Shown here: in pieces, positions 22,977-34,136 of the stretch
Numbering within the stretch: position 1 is the stretch's first letter
How the letters are laid out: the number at the start of each line of letters is the position of its first letter
From: Flavobacterium glycines
GTDB lineage: Bacteria; Bacteroidota; Bacteroidia; Flavobacteriales; Flavobacteriaceae
DNA length: 64,000 bases
Direction of reading: 5' to 3'
NCBI RefSeq assembly: GCF_900100165.1
Contig: NZ_FNEO01000005.1
Span: 62,001 to 126,000, forward strand
Position numbers and translations under genes: made by a program
The notes under the pieces: model-generated
What the model saw: the letters and a program-made list of their open reading frames with translations, nothing else
Databases searched by the model: none
What the model was told of the DNA's origin: nothing

Positions 22977-24395
22977 TTATAGTTTGTAAAACTCTTCCCA
23001 TCCTTTACGAGGAGGGACATCTGTTAATAAAGCATTAGCAAACGGATTATTGGTAATTGTTTTGGTATTTCTATCAAACTTAAGTGGTGTATTTAATCTT
23101 TGGGCAATTACTCCTAAAGAAAAAACCTGACTTAATGGTCCGAAAATTTCGAACGGTGATCTGGTTTTTTCCTTTCCTAAACAAGACAAAAGGAAATTAG
23201 CAAAATGATTAGAAGTACTTACAGGGACATTCGGTAATTTTGATTGGATTTCCTTGGCTTTCTCACTTGGAATAATACTTAAAGTACTTCCATGAGTACC
23301 TCCCTTAAAAATAAGATCATCACTGTAAATTATTTTTCCGGGATTTAATTTGGCCTCCTGCAACTTTGCACCCGCGACTGTTGGAATATTAGGATTCAAT
23401 TCTGAAGTACCGTAACCAGATGGCAAAGGAGGCATATTATTTACCCCATCATACCATGTAATATTCATTGGTGGCATATTGCCTCTTTTAGGAAATTTAA
23501 ATTGGATTGTGGAAGACATTGGAAAAAAATAATCATTATGACCTTCAAGTTTTATTGGATTTACTTCATAAGGCAAACCTAAATCAAGAAATTCATGAGC
23601 AGTATCTAAAATATGAGCGCCCCAGTCTCCTAATGCTCCCATTCCGAAATCGTACCAACAACGCCAGTTACCCTGATGGTATTTATCACTATAATCGTGA
23701 TAAGGTCTGGCCATCAACCAGGTGTTCCAATCCATTCCTTCGGGAATTGGCTGTCCTTCTGGAAGTTTATATATATTGGGATCCCAACCATGCCATCTTC
23801 GTGGCGAATTCATGTGAGCTACTACTTCAGTCACATTTTTAATAATCCCGGCTTCTTTCCATGCTTTAAACTGAAAATAGTTTGCCTCAGAATGTCCCTG
23901 ATTACCCACTTGAGTTACTAAATTAGGATGCTTTCTGGCTGCCTGCATCATCAGTTCAATTTCATAGAATGTACATGCCATTGGTTTTTCAACATAAATA
24001 TGTTTTCCTAAAGACAGCGCCAACATGCAAATAGGAAAATGGGAATGATCAGGTGTACCTACCGAAACAGCTTCGATATCATTGGCTGCTTTATCAAACA
24101 TTTCCCGAAAATCTTTAAATTGTTTTGCTTTTGGAAACATTGCCATAATTTCTTGTGTATGTTTAGCTCCCATATCGACATCACAAAGGGCTACAATTTC
24201 ACACAAACCGGTAGCATACAAATCCTTAGCAATTTGCCCTCCTCGATTGCCAATACCTATTAAGGCTAACTTTACCTTTTCTTTTTCAACTTTTGAAACA
24301 GAACTTGCAAATAATGACGGAGCTATTGCAACTGTTGCTGAAGCTAACATTGCTTGCTTTATAAATTCACGTCTTGATTTCTCTCTTTTATTCAT
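22977..24395 (-). CDS. Gfo/Idh/MocA family oxidoreductase with Tat-type signal
   Basis: A 472-residue NAD(P)-dependent dehydrogenase. The N-terminus SRREFIKQAMLASATVA has the twin arginine (R8-R9) of a Tat signal, so it is exported folded with its cofactor. The Rossmann motif is GIGNRGG (47-53). EKP (136-138) in YVEKPMACT is the family lysine motif. WYDFGMGALGDWGAHILD and the end LLTDVPPRKGWEEFYKL are as in Bacteroidota Gfo/Idh/MocA-DUF1080 pairs. In characterised pairs the enzyme oxidises the C3 hydroxyl of a glycoside. Substrate is unknown here; in this island a xylan-derived or plant glycoside is plausible. Confidence 0.87.
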   Translation of the reverse strand: MNKREKSRREFIKQAMLASATVAIAPSLFASSVSKVEKEKVKLALIGIGNRGGQIAKDLYATGLCEIVALCDVDMGAKHTQEIMAMFPKAKQFKDFREMFDKAANDIEAVSVGTPDHSHFPICMLALSLGKHIYVEKPMACTFYEIELMMQAARKHPNLVTQVGNQGHSEANYFQFKAWKEAGIIKNVTEVVAHMNSPRRWHGWDPNIYKLPEGQPIPEGMDWNTWLMARPYHDYSDKYHQGNWRCWYDFGMGALGDWGAHILDTAHEFLDLGLPYEVNPIKLEGHNDYFFPMSSTIQFKFPKRGNMPPMNITWYDGVNNMPPLPSGYGTSELNPNIPTVAGAKLQEAKLNPGKIIYSDDLIFKGGTHGSTLSIIPSEKAKEIQSKLPNVPVSTSNHFANFLLSCLGKEKTRSPFEIFGPLSQVFSLGVIAQRLNTPLKFDRNTKTITNNPFANALLTDVPPRKGWEEFYKL

Positions 24396-24448
24396 ATTAA
24401 AATGGTGTTAAAAGCATTACTATTTTTTAGCTACTTATTCTTGTTTCA

Positions 24449-25627
24449 CTACTGAAACAATAATGGTGCAAAAGCAAACAAATCGTGTCTCCAAACCGGC
24501 CAGCTATGTCCTCCAGGATATTCACTGTATCGGTATTTAATTCCCATTTGGTCGAATTTGCCCATCATGATTTTACAATTTTCAAAAGCAATATCCTCTT
24601 TTCCTCCCATTGAAATCCAAAATTCTTTCAAATTCGAATTAATTTTTCCAACATTCTTTTTCATGAACTCATACTGTGGCTCTGATAAGTCAGGATTATT
24701 GGCCCACCAACCTGAACTAAGCACACCAATACCAGAAAACATATCCGAATTTTTAATTCCTGCGTATAGTGTTTGCAATCCTCCCATCGATAAACCTGCT
24801 AAAGCTCTGTTTTTAGCGTCAGTTGCCACTCTAAAATTACTTTCTACAAACGGAATTACTCCCATTTTTAACTCATTTTCGAAAGCCTTTAGTGCATTTT
24901 CATTAAAACCTGCTATTCCACCTGCATTTGGTAAATTGCCATCCAGCATTGCTATGACCATAGGTTTAACTTTGTTTTCTGCTATTAAATTATCTAAAAT
25001 CAAATTAGCCTTTCCTTGAGTAGCCCATCCTCTCTGATCTTCTCCACCTCCGTGTAATAGATATAAAACAGGATATTTTTCGGTAGCTTTTTCATAGCCC
25101 GGTGGAGTATAAACATACATTTCACGCCAGGAATTAGTTGCTTTTGAAAAATAGTGTTTGATTCTGATGTCGCCATGTGGTACATTGTTTAAAGCATAAA
25201 AATCTCCTTCCTTATTTGGAATTTCAATACCACTGGCCATACGTCCCATTCCGTAAAATGTTTCGCTTGCCGGATCAGCAACTGCTACGCCATCAATTAC
25301 CAAAGAATAATAATTGAATCCTTTATTGATAACATCAGTGGTTACTGTCCAAGTTCCATCTTCCCCTTTTGTCATATCGTATCTTTTACCTAAATCGATT
25401 TGGACTTTTGCTGCTTCTGGTGCTTTAATTTTAAAAACAACCCGATTGTCTTGTAATATTTGCGGATACTTCGCATTGCGGATATTCGTTTGAGCGGGAA
25501 CACCTAATAATTCCTGTTGGGTTTGACTTATCGAACCTTGAGCTTTTACTGTAGCAAAATTCAAAAAGAAAAACACTCCTACTGTTAAGCCAATATTGAT
25601 GTTATGCAATTCTAAAAATTTACTCAT
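24449..25627 (-). CDS. Exported CE1-type esterase with N-terminal E-set domain (1 of 4)
   Basis: A 392-residue esterase. A signal peptide ends near residue 30 (NFATVKAQ). Residues about 55-150 form a CBM48/E-set-like sandwich (VVFKIKAPEAAKVQIDLG, GFNYYSLVIDGVAVADPAS). The alpha/beta-hydrolase domain follows with HGGGEDQRGW, nucleophile S280 in LAGLSMGG, an acid in GGKEDIAF (E344 or D345) and H374 in GGHSWPVWR. This layout is that of Bacteroidota CE1 feruloyl and acetyl-xylan esterases. It probably removes ferulate or acetate from arabinoxylan. It is the most downstream of four related esterase genes. Confidence 0.87.
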   Translation of the reverse strand: MSKFLELHNINIGLTVGVFFFLNFATVKAQGSISQTQQELLGVPAQTNIRNAKYPQILQDNRVVFKIKAPEAAKVQIDLGKRYDMTKGEDGTWTVTTDVINKGFNYYSLVIDGVAVADPASETFYGMGRMASGIEIPNKEGDFYALNNVPHGDIRIKHYFSKATNSWREMYVYTPPGYEKATEKYPVLYLLHGGGEDQRGWATQGKANLILDNLIAENKVKPMVIAMLDGNLPNAGGIAGFNENALKAFENELKMGVIPFVESNFRVATDAKNRALAGLSMGGLQTLYAGIKNSDMFSGIGVLSSGWWANNPDLSEPQYEFMKKNVGKINSNLKEFWISMGGKEDIAFENCKIMMGKFDQMGIKYRYSEYPGGHSWPVWRHDLFAFAPLLFQ

Positions 25628-25673
25628 AATTGTTTTTTTTTTAGACCGTTGTTAATCCAATATCTGATTATTT

Positions 25674-26603
<930 letters not shown>

Positions 26604-27758
26604 TTATTGGAATAATTTAGCTGCAAATTGATTCAGACATCTCCTCCAGCTTAGCCATTCATGAGCTGTTTCAGGAGATTCATAATAGCCATATTTAATT
26701 CCTTGCTTTTCTAACATTGTTCTGAATGCCCCCACTGATCCCGGAAATGGACTAGGCTCTTTTGTTCCTAATCCAAGCCAAAAAAGCTTTATTTTCTTAT
26801 TGAGTGCATTCGCATCTTTAAATTTTCCATCTAAAAAAGTGTTCACGTCAATGGCATCAGCACTCGGATAGTTTGAAGTTCCGCTAAATCCTCCATAATG
26901 GGAAAAGGTATCCAGATTATTCATCATGATTCTCATAGTCTGATTAGCGCCCATAGAAAGTCCGGCAATAGCTCTGTTTTCTCGATTAGCGATAGTGCGA
27001 AACTTGGCATCAATCATTGGAATAATTTCATTGATTACCACTTCTTCGAAAACTGATTCTTGGCGTGCTCCATTCGTTTGAGGTTTGTAAGCGTAACCAT
27101 TATCCATTACCACAATCATAGGTTTTGCTTTTTTGGAAGTAATCAGATTGTCGAGAATTAGATTTGCTTTTCCTTGGACAGCCCAGCCAGTTTCATCCTC
27201 AAAACTACCGTGTTGTAAATAAAGTACAGGAAAACGTGTTTTTGTATCGGTATTATAATTTGCAGGAGTATAAACAAAACAACGTCTAAACGAATTGGTT
27301 AATTTAGAGAAATAAATATTTTCACTTACTAAACCATGAGGAACGTCTTTCATAGCATAAAAGTCTCTGTCTGATGCCGGAATTTCGATTGCACTTCCTA
27401 ATCTTCCAGCACCGTAAAAATATACTGTTCCGGGATCAGGGACTGATGCTCCGTCAATATTGAGTTGATAATAATGAAAGCCTTCATCCTGAGGATTAGA
27501 GACTCCAGTCCAGATGCCTTTGTCATCTTTTACCATATCATATTTAGTTCCGCCAAGATCCAACTGAACTTTATTTGCCTGAGGAGCAAGAATACTGGCT
27601 CTCACCCGTCTTTCAGAATTAACTTGAGGATACAATTTCCCTTGTTGATTTACTGACGAAGGAACAAAATCTTCAACAACATTAGAAGATACTGATTGAG
27701 AGAAAGAAGTATTAGAAATTATCGTAATAACAAAAACAATAATAGAATTTACTTTCAT
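26604..27758 (-). CDS. Exported CE1-type esterase with N-terminal E-set domain (3 of 4)
   Basis: A 384-residue esterase with a signal peptide of about 20 residues. The E-set domain spans about 45-145 (ASILAPQANKVQLDLGG, GFHYYQLNIDGASVPDPG). In the hydrolase domain are QHGSFEDETGW, nucleophile S268 in IAGLSMGANQT, likely acid E334 (LGTKEPS) and H366 in ETAHEWLSWRR. The GGHxF motif of its neighbours is replaced by TAHEW, and the residue after the nucleophile elbow is A instead of G, so its pocket probably differs. Expected action: removal of acyl groups from arabinoxylan. Confidence 0.86.
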   Translation of the reverse strand: MKVNSIIVFVITIISNTSFSQSVSSNVVEDFVPSSVNQQGKLYPQVNSERRVRASILAPQANKVQLDLGGTKYDMVKDDKGIWTGVSNPQDEGFHYYQLNIDGASVPDPGTVYFYGAGRLGSAIEIPASDRDFYAMKDVPHGLVSENIYFSKLTNSFRRCFVYTPANYNTDTKTRFPVLYLQHGSFEDETGWAVQGKANLILDNLITSKKAKPMIVVMDNGYAYKPQTNGARQESVFEEVVINEIIPMIDAKFRTIANRENRAIAGLSMGANQTMRIMMNNLDTFSHYGGFSGTSNYPSADAIDVNTFLDGKFKDANALNKKIKLFWLGLGTKEPSPFPGSVGAFRTMLEKQGIKYGYYESPETAHEWLSWRRCLNQFAAKLFQ

Positions 27759-27791
27759 TTTAAAATACTTTATTTGATTTACTAAAAAGAA

Positions 27792-28970
<1,179 letters not shown>

Positions 28971-28990
28971 TTATTTCCTTGTAATAAAAT

Positions 28991-30274
28991 TTAATGCACT
29001 TGTGGTGTGATTATTTTATAGTTTCCGCTTAAGTGCATCAAACTAAAAAGATACATCAAACCATCATAATAAGGGTCAAAATAACCGTCTTCATAAGGTT
29101 CTAACTTCGCATTCCAAACTGCATGTACAAAATCCAGACTTCCTTTTTCATCATTTATTAATGCTGTTGTTGCCGCAGTGGAAACTAACCCAATAGAATG
29201 TCTTAGTTTTTTCACTGGACCTGCTTGTAAAATAAATTCCGGTGTTGAACCGTCAAGATTGAATTGATCCTCATAAGTATCCATTCCTTTTGATCTTAGA
29301 AATTTTTGAAATTTTACTGCATACTCTTTTTGCCACTTCTTATCTTTTCTAAACCAAGCATAATCCATAGCTATATTCATAGGAACCCGCCAGGAATCAT
29401 AACGAAATCCTGCTGGCATCCAACGTGTAGGATGAGGTGCACCACTGAATTCGGTGTAGTCAGAATTTAGTCCCGTCATTGGATGCGTTGCTCTTTTAAA
29501 AAACACTCTTGAAGTATCTGCACAGGCTTTATAAAATTCTTCATGACCGTCTTTTGCATATTCAGACCAAACTTCATAAAAAGCAGGTAAATGATAGGAT
29601 GGATCTGTCCAATTGTAACTATTTCCCTCAGGGACAAAAGTTATTTGTTTGTGTTCGGTATTGATAAGATTGTAAATATTTCCCGTCCCATCTTTTTTCC
29701 ACATAGCATCTAATATGCGTCGGGCTTCCTTATAATAATTGATTCCTGTATCATTTCCCCATTTATTAGAAGCAAATAAAAGACTGGTTATATAATACAA
29801 TTCTCCATCAGATGCTGAACCCGGAGAATTTTGTTTCATTGTAACAGGATTGAAACTCCAGGCAAAATAGCTTTCTCTTAGTCCGCTTTGATGCTGAAGA
29901 TAGGCTTTTGAAAACCTCCAAATCCGGTCAAAAACATCTTTTTTATCCAACTGGACCGCAACCATCATTCCATAAGACATTCCTTCGGTTCTTGCGTCCT
30001 TATTTTTCACATCAGAAACATAAGCCATCGTATCACCAACAGTAAAATAAACACGATTAGGCCCTTCAAAAATATCATAATAAGCTTTTGAAAGTTTCTT
30101 ATCGATCGCTTCTTTTTTATATCCTGCTTCTAAAAAAATATTTCTGTATTTAATATTTTCAAATGCTCTAGTTGATTTTTTAGTTTGAGCAAAAAACATA
30201 GAAGAGAATAAAATTGTCATTAAAAACAAGCCTATTTTATGAACGTGTGGATATAAATAGTTGTAGTTTTTCAT
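28991..30274 (-). CDS. GH8 reducing-end xylose-releasing exo-oligoxylanase type
   Basis: A 427-residue exported enzyme; signal peptide about 1-29 (LFSSMFFAQ). The (alpha/alpha)6 GH8 signatures are present: general acid E97 in TEGMSYGMMVAV, D156 in ASDGELYYITSLLFA, and catalytic base D293 in FRYDSWRVPMN. The length and the R-x-P-M-N motif fit Rex-type enzymes, which remove xylose from the reducing end of xylo-oligosaccharides, better than cellulases or chitosanases. This agrees with the surrounding xylan genes. It is probably periplasmic because no type IX domain is present. Confidence 0.88.
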   Translation of the reverse strand: MKNYNYLYPHVHKIGLFLMTILFSSMFFAQTKKSTRAFENIKYRNIFLEAGYKKEAIDKKLSKAYYDIFEGPNRVYFTVGDTMAYVSDVKNKDARTEGMSYGMMVAVQLDKKDVFDRIWRFSKAYLQHQSGLRESYFAWSFNPVTMKQNSPGSASDGELYYITSLLFASNKWGNDTGINYYKEARRILDAMWKKDGTGNIYNLINTEHKQITFVPEGNSYNWTDPSYHLPAFYEVWSEYAKDGHEEFYKACADTSRVFFKRATHPMTGLNSDYTEFSGAPHPTRWMPAGFRYDSWRVPMNIAMDYAWFRKDKKWQKEYAVKFQKFLRSKGMDTYEDQFNLDGSTPEFILQAGPVKKLRHSIGLVSTAATTALINDEKGSLDFVHAVWNAKLEPYEDGYFDPYYDGLMYLFSLMHLSGNYKIITPQVH

Positions 30275-30346
30275 TCAAATAATCGGTTTATTTCGGTTGG
30301 TTATAAATAGTATTTCAATCTCTTTGTACTGCTGTTTTTCTTACTA

Positions 30347-31189
<843 letters not shown>

Positions 31190-31243
31190 CTATTGTTTGT
31201 TATTTCAAAATTCTAATTTATCGATAGTAAAAAACTAATACTA

Positions 31244-32485
31244 TTATTGTTTAAACAATTCTAAATCAATAACATCACCCATTCTTTTATAACCTAATTG
31301 ATTGGGGTGTAAAAAATCATTATCGTGCATATTGGATAAAATAGTCTTAGAACCAGGCTCGGAAACCATTGCTTTATCAAAATCAATTACAGCATCAAAA
31401 CCACTGGTTTTATTTCGAATCCAGACATTTACAATATCTCTTGCTTCTTGTCGGTACGGTGCATCATAAAAGGATTTTTCAAACGGCAAAATAGTACAGC
31501 CATACACTTTAATCCCCTTGCCATGTGCTTTGTCGATCATCACTTTGTAAGCAGCAATAAGTTCTTGAGCCCTAACTGGTGCATCTTCGGCTTTTCTAAT
31601 TCCGCCAATATCATTTATGCCTTCGAGTAAAACGAGCCATTTTACACCTTCTTGAGAAAGTACATCTCTATCAAATCGATCTAAAGCTGTAGGGCCTAAT
31701 CCACCACGAACCACACAGTTTCCTCCAATTCCTAAATTCAAAACTCCAATATTTTCCGTAGCCTTATTTTCTAATAAACGAGCTGATAAAATGTCTGTCC
31801 ATCTGTTTTGTTTATTCGTTCCCGATCCACGCCCGTCGGTAATTGAATTTCCTAAACATACTATTGCAGCCGATTTTTTAGGAGCAATTACATCTACCCC
31901 CATAATAGAATACCAATGATCTGTTTTTACCGCTCCAGCAAAATCTACATTATTGAGCTGATCTCCCTGCAAAATATAAGAAGTAGTTCGAGAGCCCGGA
32001 TGTCCTGATGTTTTTTGCGAAGTTGCTCCATAATTAATCGTAATGGCCAAAAGCTGCCCAGGCCGTAAAGCAAAATCAAAGGCATCTGAAAATACTTCCT
32101 GCTGCGGATTCATTGTTATACCTGCATTTCCATTGAAGCTAAGTGCTTTTTGAGATTTTCCGTCAATAACGGCTCCTTCCACAACATTTGCAACACTTAC
32201 AGACTTCAAAACCGTAGCCTGGTCACTAAATATATTCGAAAAACGTAATCGCATACGTTTTCCACCAATTGAAACCCTAATTATTTGTCTGAGTGTATTA
32301 TCAGTAAGCCCCGGAGCTGGAGGCATATTATTAGGCTCTACTAACATTTGAGCCGTAGCCCAAGTACCAACCCAATTTGAAGTATTTGATTTTTTAGTCT
32401 CTTTTAATGACTGATTAGATTTACATCCTACAACAAAAATGAAGAGATTAAAAAGCAATAAGTATTTAAAATATCTTTTTCCCAT
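31244..32485 (-). CDS. SGNH/GDSL esterase lipoprotein
   Basis: A 413-residue lipoprotein; lipobox VVGC with C21 after FNLFIFV. Residues about 38-190 form a beta-sandwich domain (RMRLRFSNIFSDQATVLKSVSV, RPGQLLAITINYG). The SGNH hydrolase follows: S214 in CLGNSITDGRG, LNLGIGGN, LLEGINDIGG and D390-x-x-H393 in DFLHPNQLG. Such two-domain enzymes are acetyl-xylan esterases or related deacylases. A longer reading frame begins 47 codons earlier, inside the upstream gene, but MGKRYFKYLL gives a proper lipoprotein signal and is the chosen start. It is the only lipoprotein of the island. Confidence 0.86.
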   Translation of the reverse strand: MGKRYFKYLLLFNLFIFVVGCKSNQSLKETKKSNTSNWVGTWATAQMLVEPNNMPPAPGLTDNTLRQIIRVSIGGKRMRLRFSNIFSDQATVLKSVSVANVVEGAVIDGKSQKALSFNGNAGITMNPQQEVFSDAFDFALRPGQLLAITINYGATSQKTSGHPGSRTTSYILQGDQLNNVDFAGAVKTDHWYSIMGVDVIAPKKSAAIVCLGNSITDGRGSGTNKQNRWTDILSARLLENKATENIGVLNLGIGGNCVVRGGLGPTALDRFDRDVLSQEGVKWLVLLEGINDIGGIRKAEDAPVRAQELIAAYKVMIDKAHGKGIKVYGCTILPFEKSFYDAPYRQEARDIVNVWIRNKTSGFDAVIDFDKAMVSEPGSKTILSNMHDNDFLHPNQLGYKRMGDVIDLELFKQ

Positions 32486-32510
32486 CTTTAACTTTTTAAA
32501 ATTGAAAACT

Positions 32511-34109
32511 CTACTTTGTATTCTTCTCGTATTTGAAAAAATCAACATCAACATAGCCCCCAGCAGTCTTTGTAGCATAATTGAAAATGGCAAACTTGGT
32601 TCCCATAAAGAGTTTTCTGTAGTCAAAAATCATTTTGAACTCTGTTCCTATTGCTGTCCAATTTTTATTATCAAAACTATAATAGAATTTTGCCAAATCT
32701 TTATTCAAGTTAAAATCTCCATCAATACGCAAATAAACCCGATTCTTAGACAACTCAACACGTGCTTTTTCATCTACCACAACATTAAGTATTGCTTTGG
32801 TTTTATTATCTAAATCAACAATATTCGTTGACATGGTCAGGTACTTTTTATTTCCTTGCATAGTCACAGATAAAAGTCCTGAATGTCCATTAAATACACT
32901 AAATCCAGCCACATCTCCATCTATCATTTTAGAAATATCCATTGCTACTATTCCACTGCATTTCGGTCCTTCCATGCGCTGTGTAATTGTATTAGGTGCA
33001 GCATATAAATTGGTAACAATTCTATCAGTTTTCAATCTAAGGAAACCTTTTCTATCTGTTAATGACCAGGCATTATCAATAGGATTATGATTCCATTGCC
33101 AATTAATTTTTAATTGTTTCTTAGAAAAATCATCACTTTCTACAATACGTTTTCCAGAATCAAACGGCTTTAGAGGAACTTCGGCAGTCAATGGTACTTT
33201 CCCATTTTTATCTCCTAACATTGGCCAGCCTTCTTCCCAACGTACAGGCATTAATAATGGTACACGGCCAACAGCTCCACGATCCTGAAAAATTAAATCA
33301 TGCCAATTACCCTTTTCATCATCAATAATACAGCCTTGTCCTGCATAAGGAAAACCAGCAAAATTATCCTCCAGAATTACCTTTTTTTCATATGGTCCGG
33401 TAATATTATCGGCTCTATAACAAACTTGTCGGCGAGGTTTACCCCTTGGCCAGGAAATCATAAGCAAATAATATTTTCCGTTATACTTAACAACCTGATT
33501 TCCTTCTAAAAGCCCTGTTTCGTCAGCATCTTTCTGAAAAATATCCTGATTAATTCCTCCTTGTTTTACATCCGAAAGATCTTTATTCAACTCAATTATC
33601 TTTGTTCCAGTAAAAACAAAAGCGCGGTCATCGTCGTCAAAAAACAATGAAGCATCGTGGAAATGTTTTGTTCTTGTAACCAATTTCCAATTTCCTGTTT
33701 TAGGATTATCTGTTACATAGATATAGGACTTGAATGGTTCATCATTAGGTGAAAAAAGAACATAATATTTTCCTTTATGATAACGAATAGATGATGCCCA
33801 TTGTCCGCGTCCGTAAACGGTACCATTCAGCAAATCATATTTAGAATTATCAGTAAGACGATTAAACACATAACTACCTATTTCCCAATGTACCAAATCC
33901 TTAGACGTCATAACCGGAGCTCCGGGCATAAGGTGCATAGTAGTACTAATCAAATAAAAATCACTTCCTGATCGTGTAATAGACATGTCGGGCACATCAG
34001 CCCACATCATAGGATTTGTATATGGTGTACTATCACTTTTTTTTGTTTGTTGTGCAATACAACCACAATAAACTAAAGCAAATAATAATAAAATTGAATT
34101 TTTATTCAT
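32511..34109 (-). CDS. GH43 beta-xylosidase/arabinofuranosidase type with C-terminal sandwich
   Basis: A 532-residue exported enzyme; signal peptide about 1-19. Five-bladed GH43 propeller: base D41 in WADVPDMSI, SKDLVHWEIGS, pKa-modulating D152 in HDASLFFDDD and acid E202 in GLLEGNQVV. A C-terminal beta-sandwich (about 335-532; SGIVAMDISKMIDGDVAGF, KFYYSFDNKNW) is of the DUF1349-like type common in xylosidases. The gene at 50658 has the same layout and similar text (STTMHLMPGAP against STTMHMNPGVP), so they are paralogues. Substrate specificity, xylose or arabinose, cannot be read from the sequence. Confidence 0.88.
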   Translation of the reverse strand: MNKNSILLLFALVYCGCIAQQTKKSDSTPYTNPMMWADVPDMSITRSGSDFYLISTTMHLMPGAPVMTSKDLVHWEIGSYVFNRLTDNSKYDLLNGTVYGRGQWASSIRYHKGKYYVLFSPNDEPFKSYIYVTDNPKTGNWKLVTRTKHFHDASLFFDDDDRAFVFTGTKIIELNKDLSDVKQGGINQDIFQKDADETGLLEGNQVVKYNGKYYLLMISWPRGKPRRQVCYRADNITGPYEKKVILEDNFAGFPYAGQGCIIDDEKGNWHDLIFQDRGAVGRVPLLMPVRWEEGWPMLGDKNGKVPLTAEVPLKPFDSGKRIVESDDFSKKQLKINWQWNHNPIDNAWSLTDRKGFLRLKTDRIVTNLYAAPNTITQRMEGPKCSGIVAMDISKMIDGDVAGFSVFNGHSGLLSVTMQGNKKYLTMSTNIVDLDNKTKAILNVVVDEKARVELSKNRVYLRIDGDFNLNKDLAKFYYSFDNKNWTAIGTEFKMIFDYRKLFMGTKFAIFNYATKTAGGYVDVDFFKYEKNTK

Positions 34110-34136
34110 CGTTTTAATTACATTAATTTTATAAAA

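Noticed and set aside
32486..32626. Upstream start of the SGNH esterase inside the GH43 gene
   Set aside because: A lipoprotein signal with lipobox begins at the later ATG, 25 bases after the upstream stop codon.
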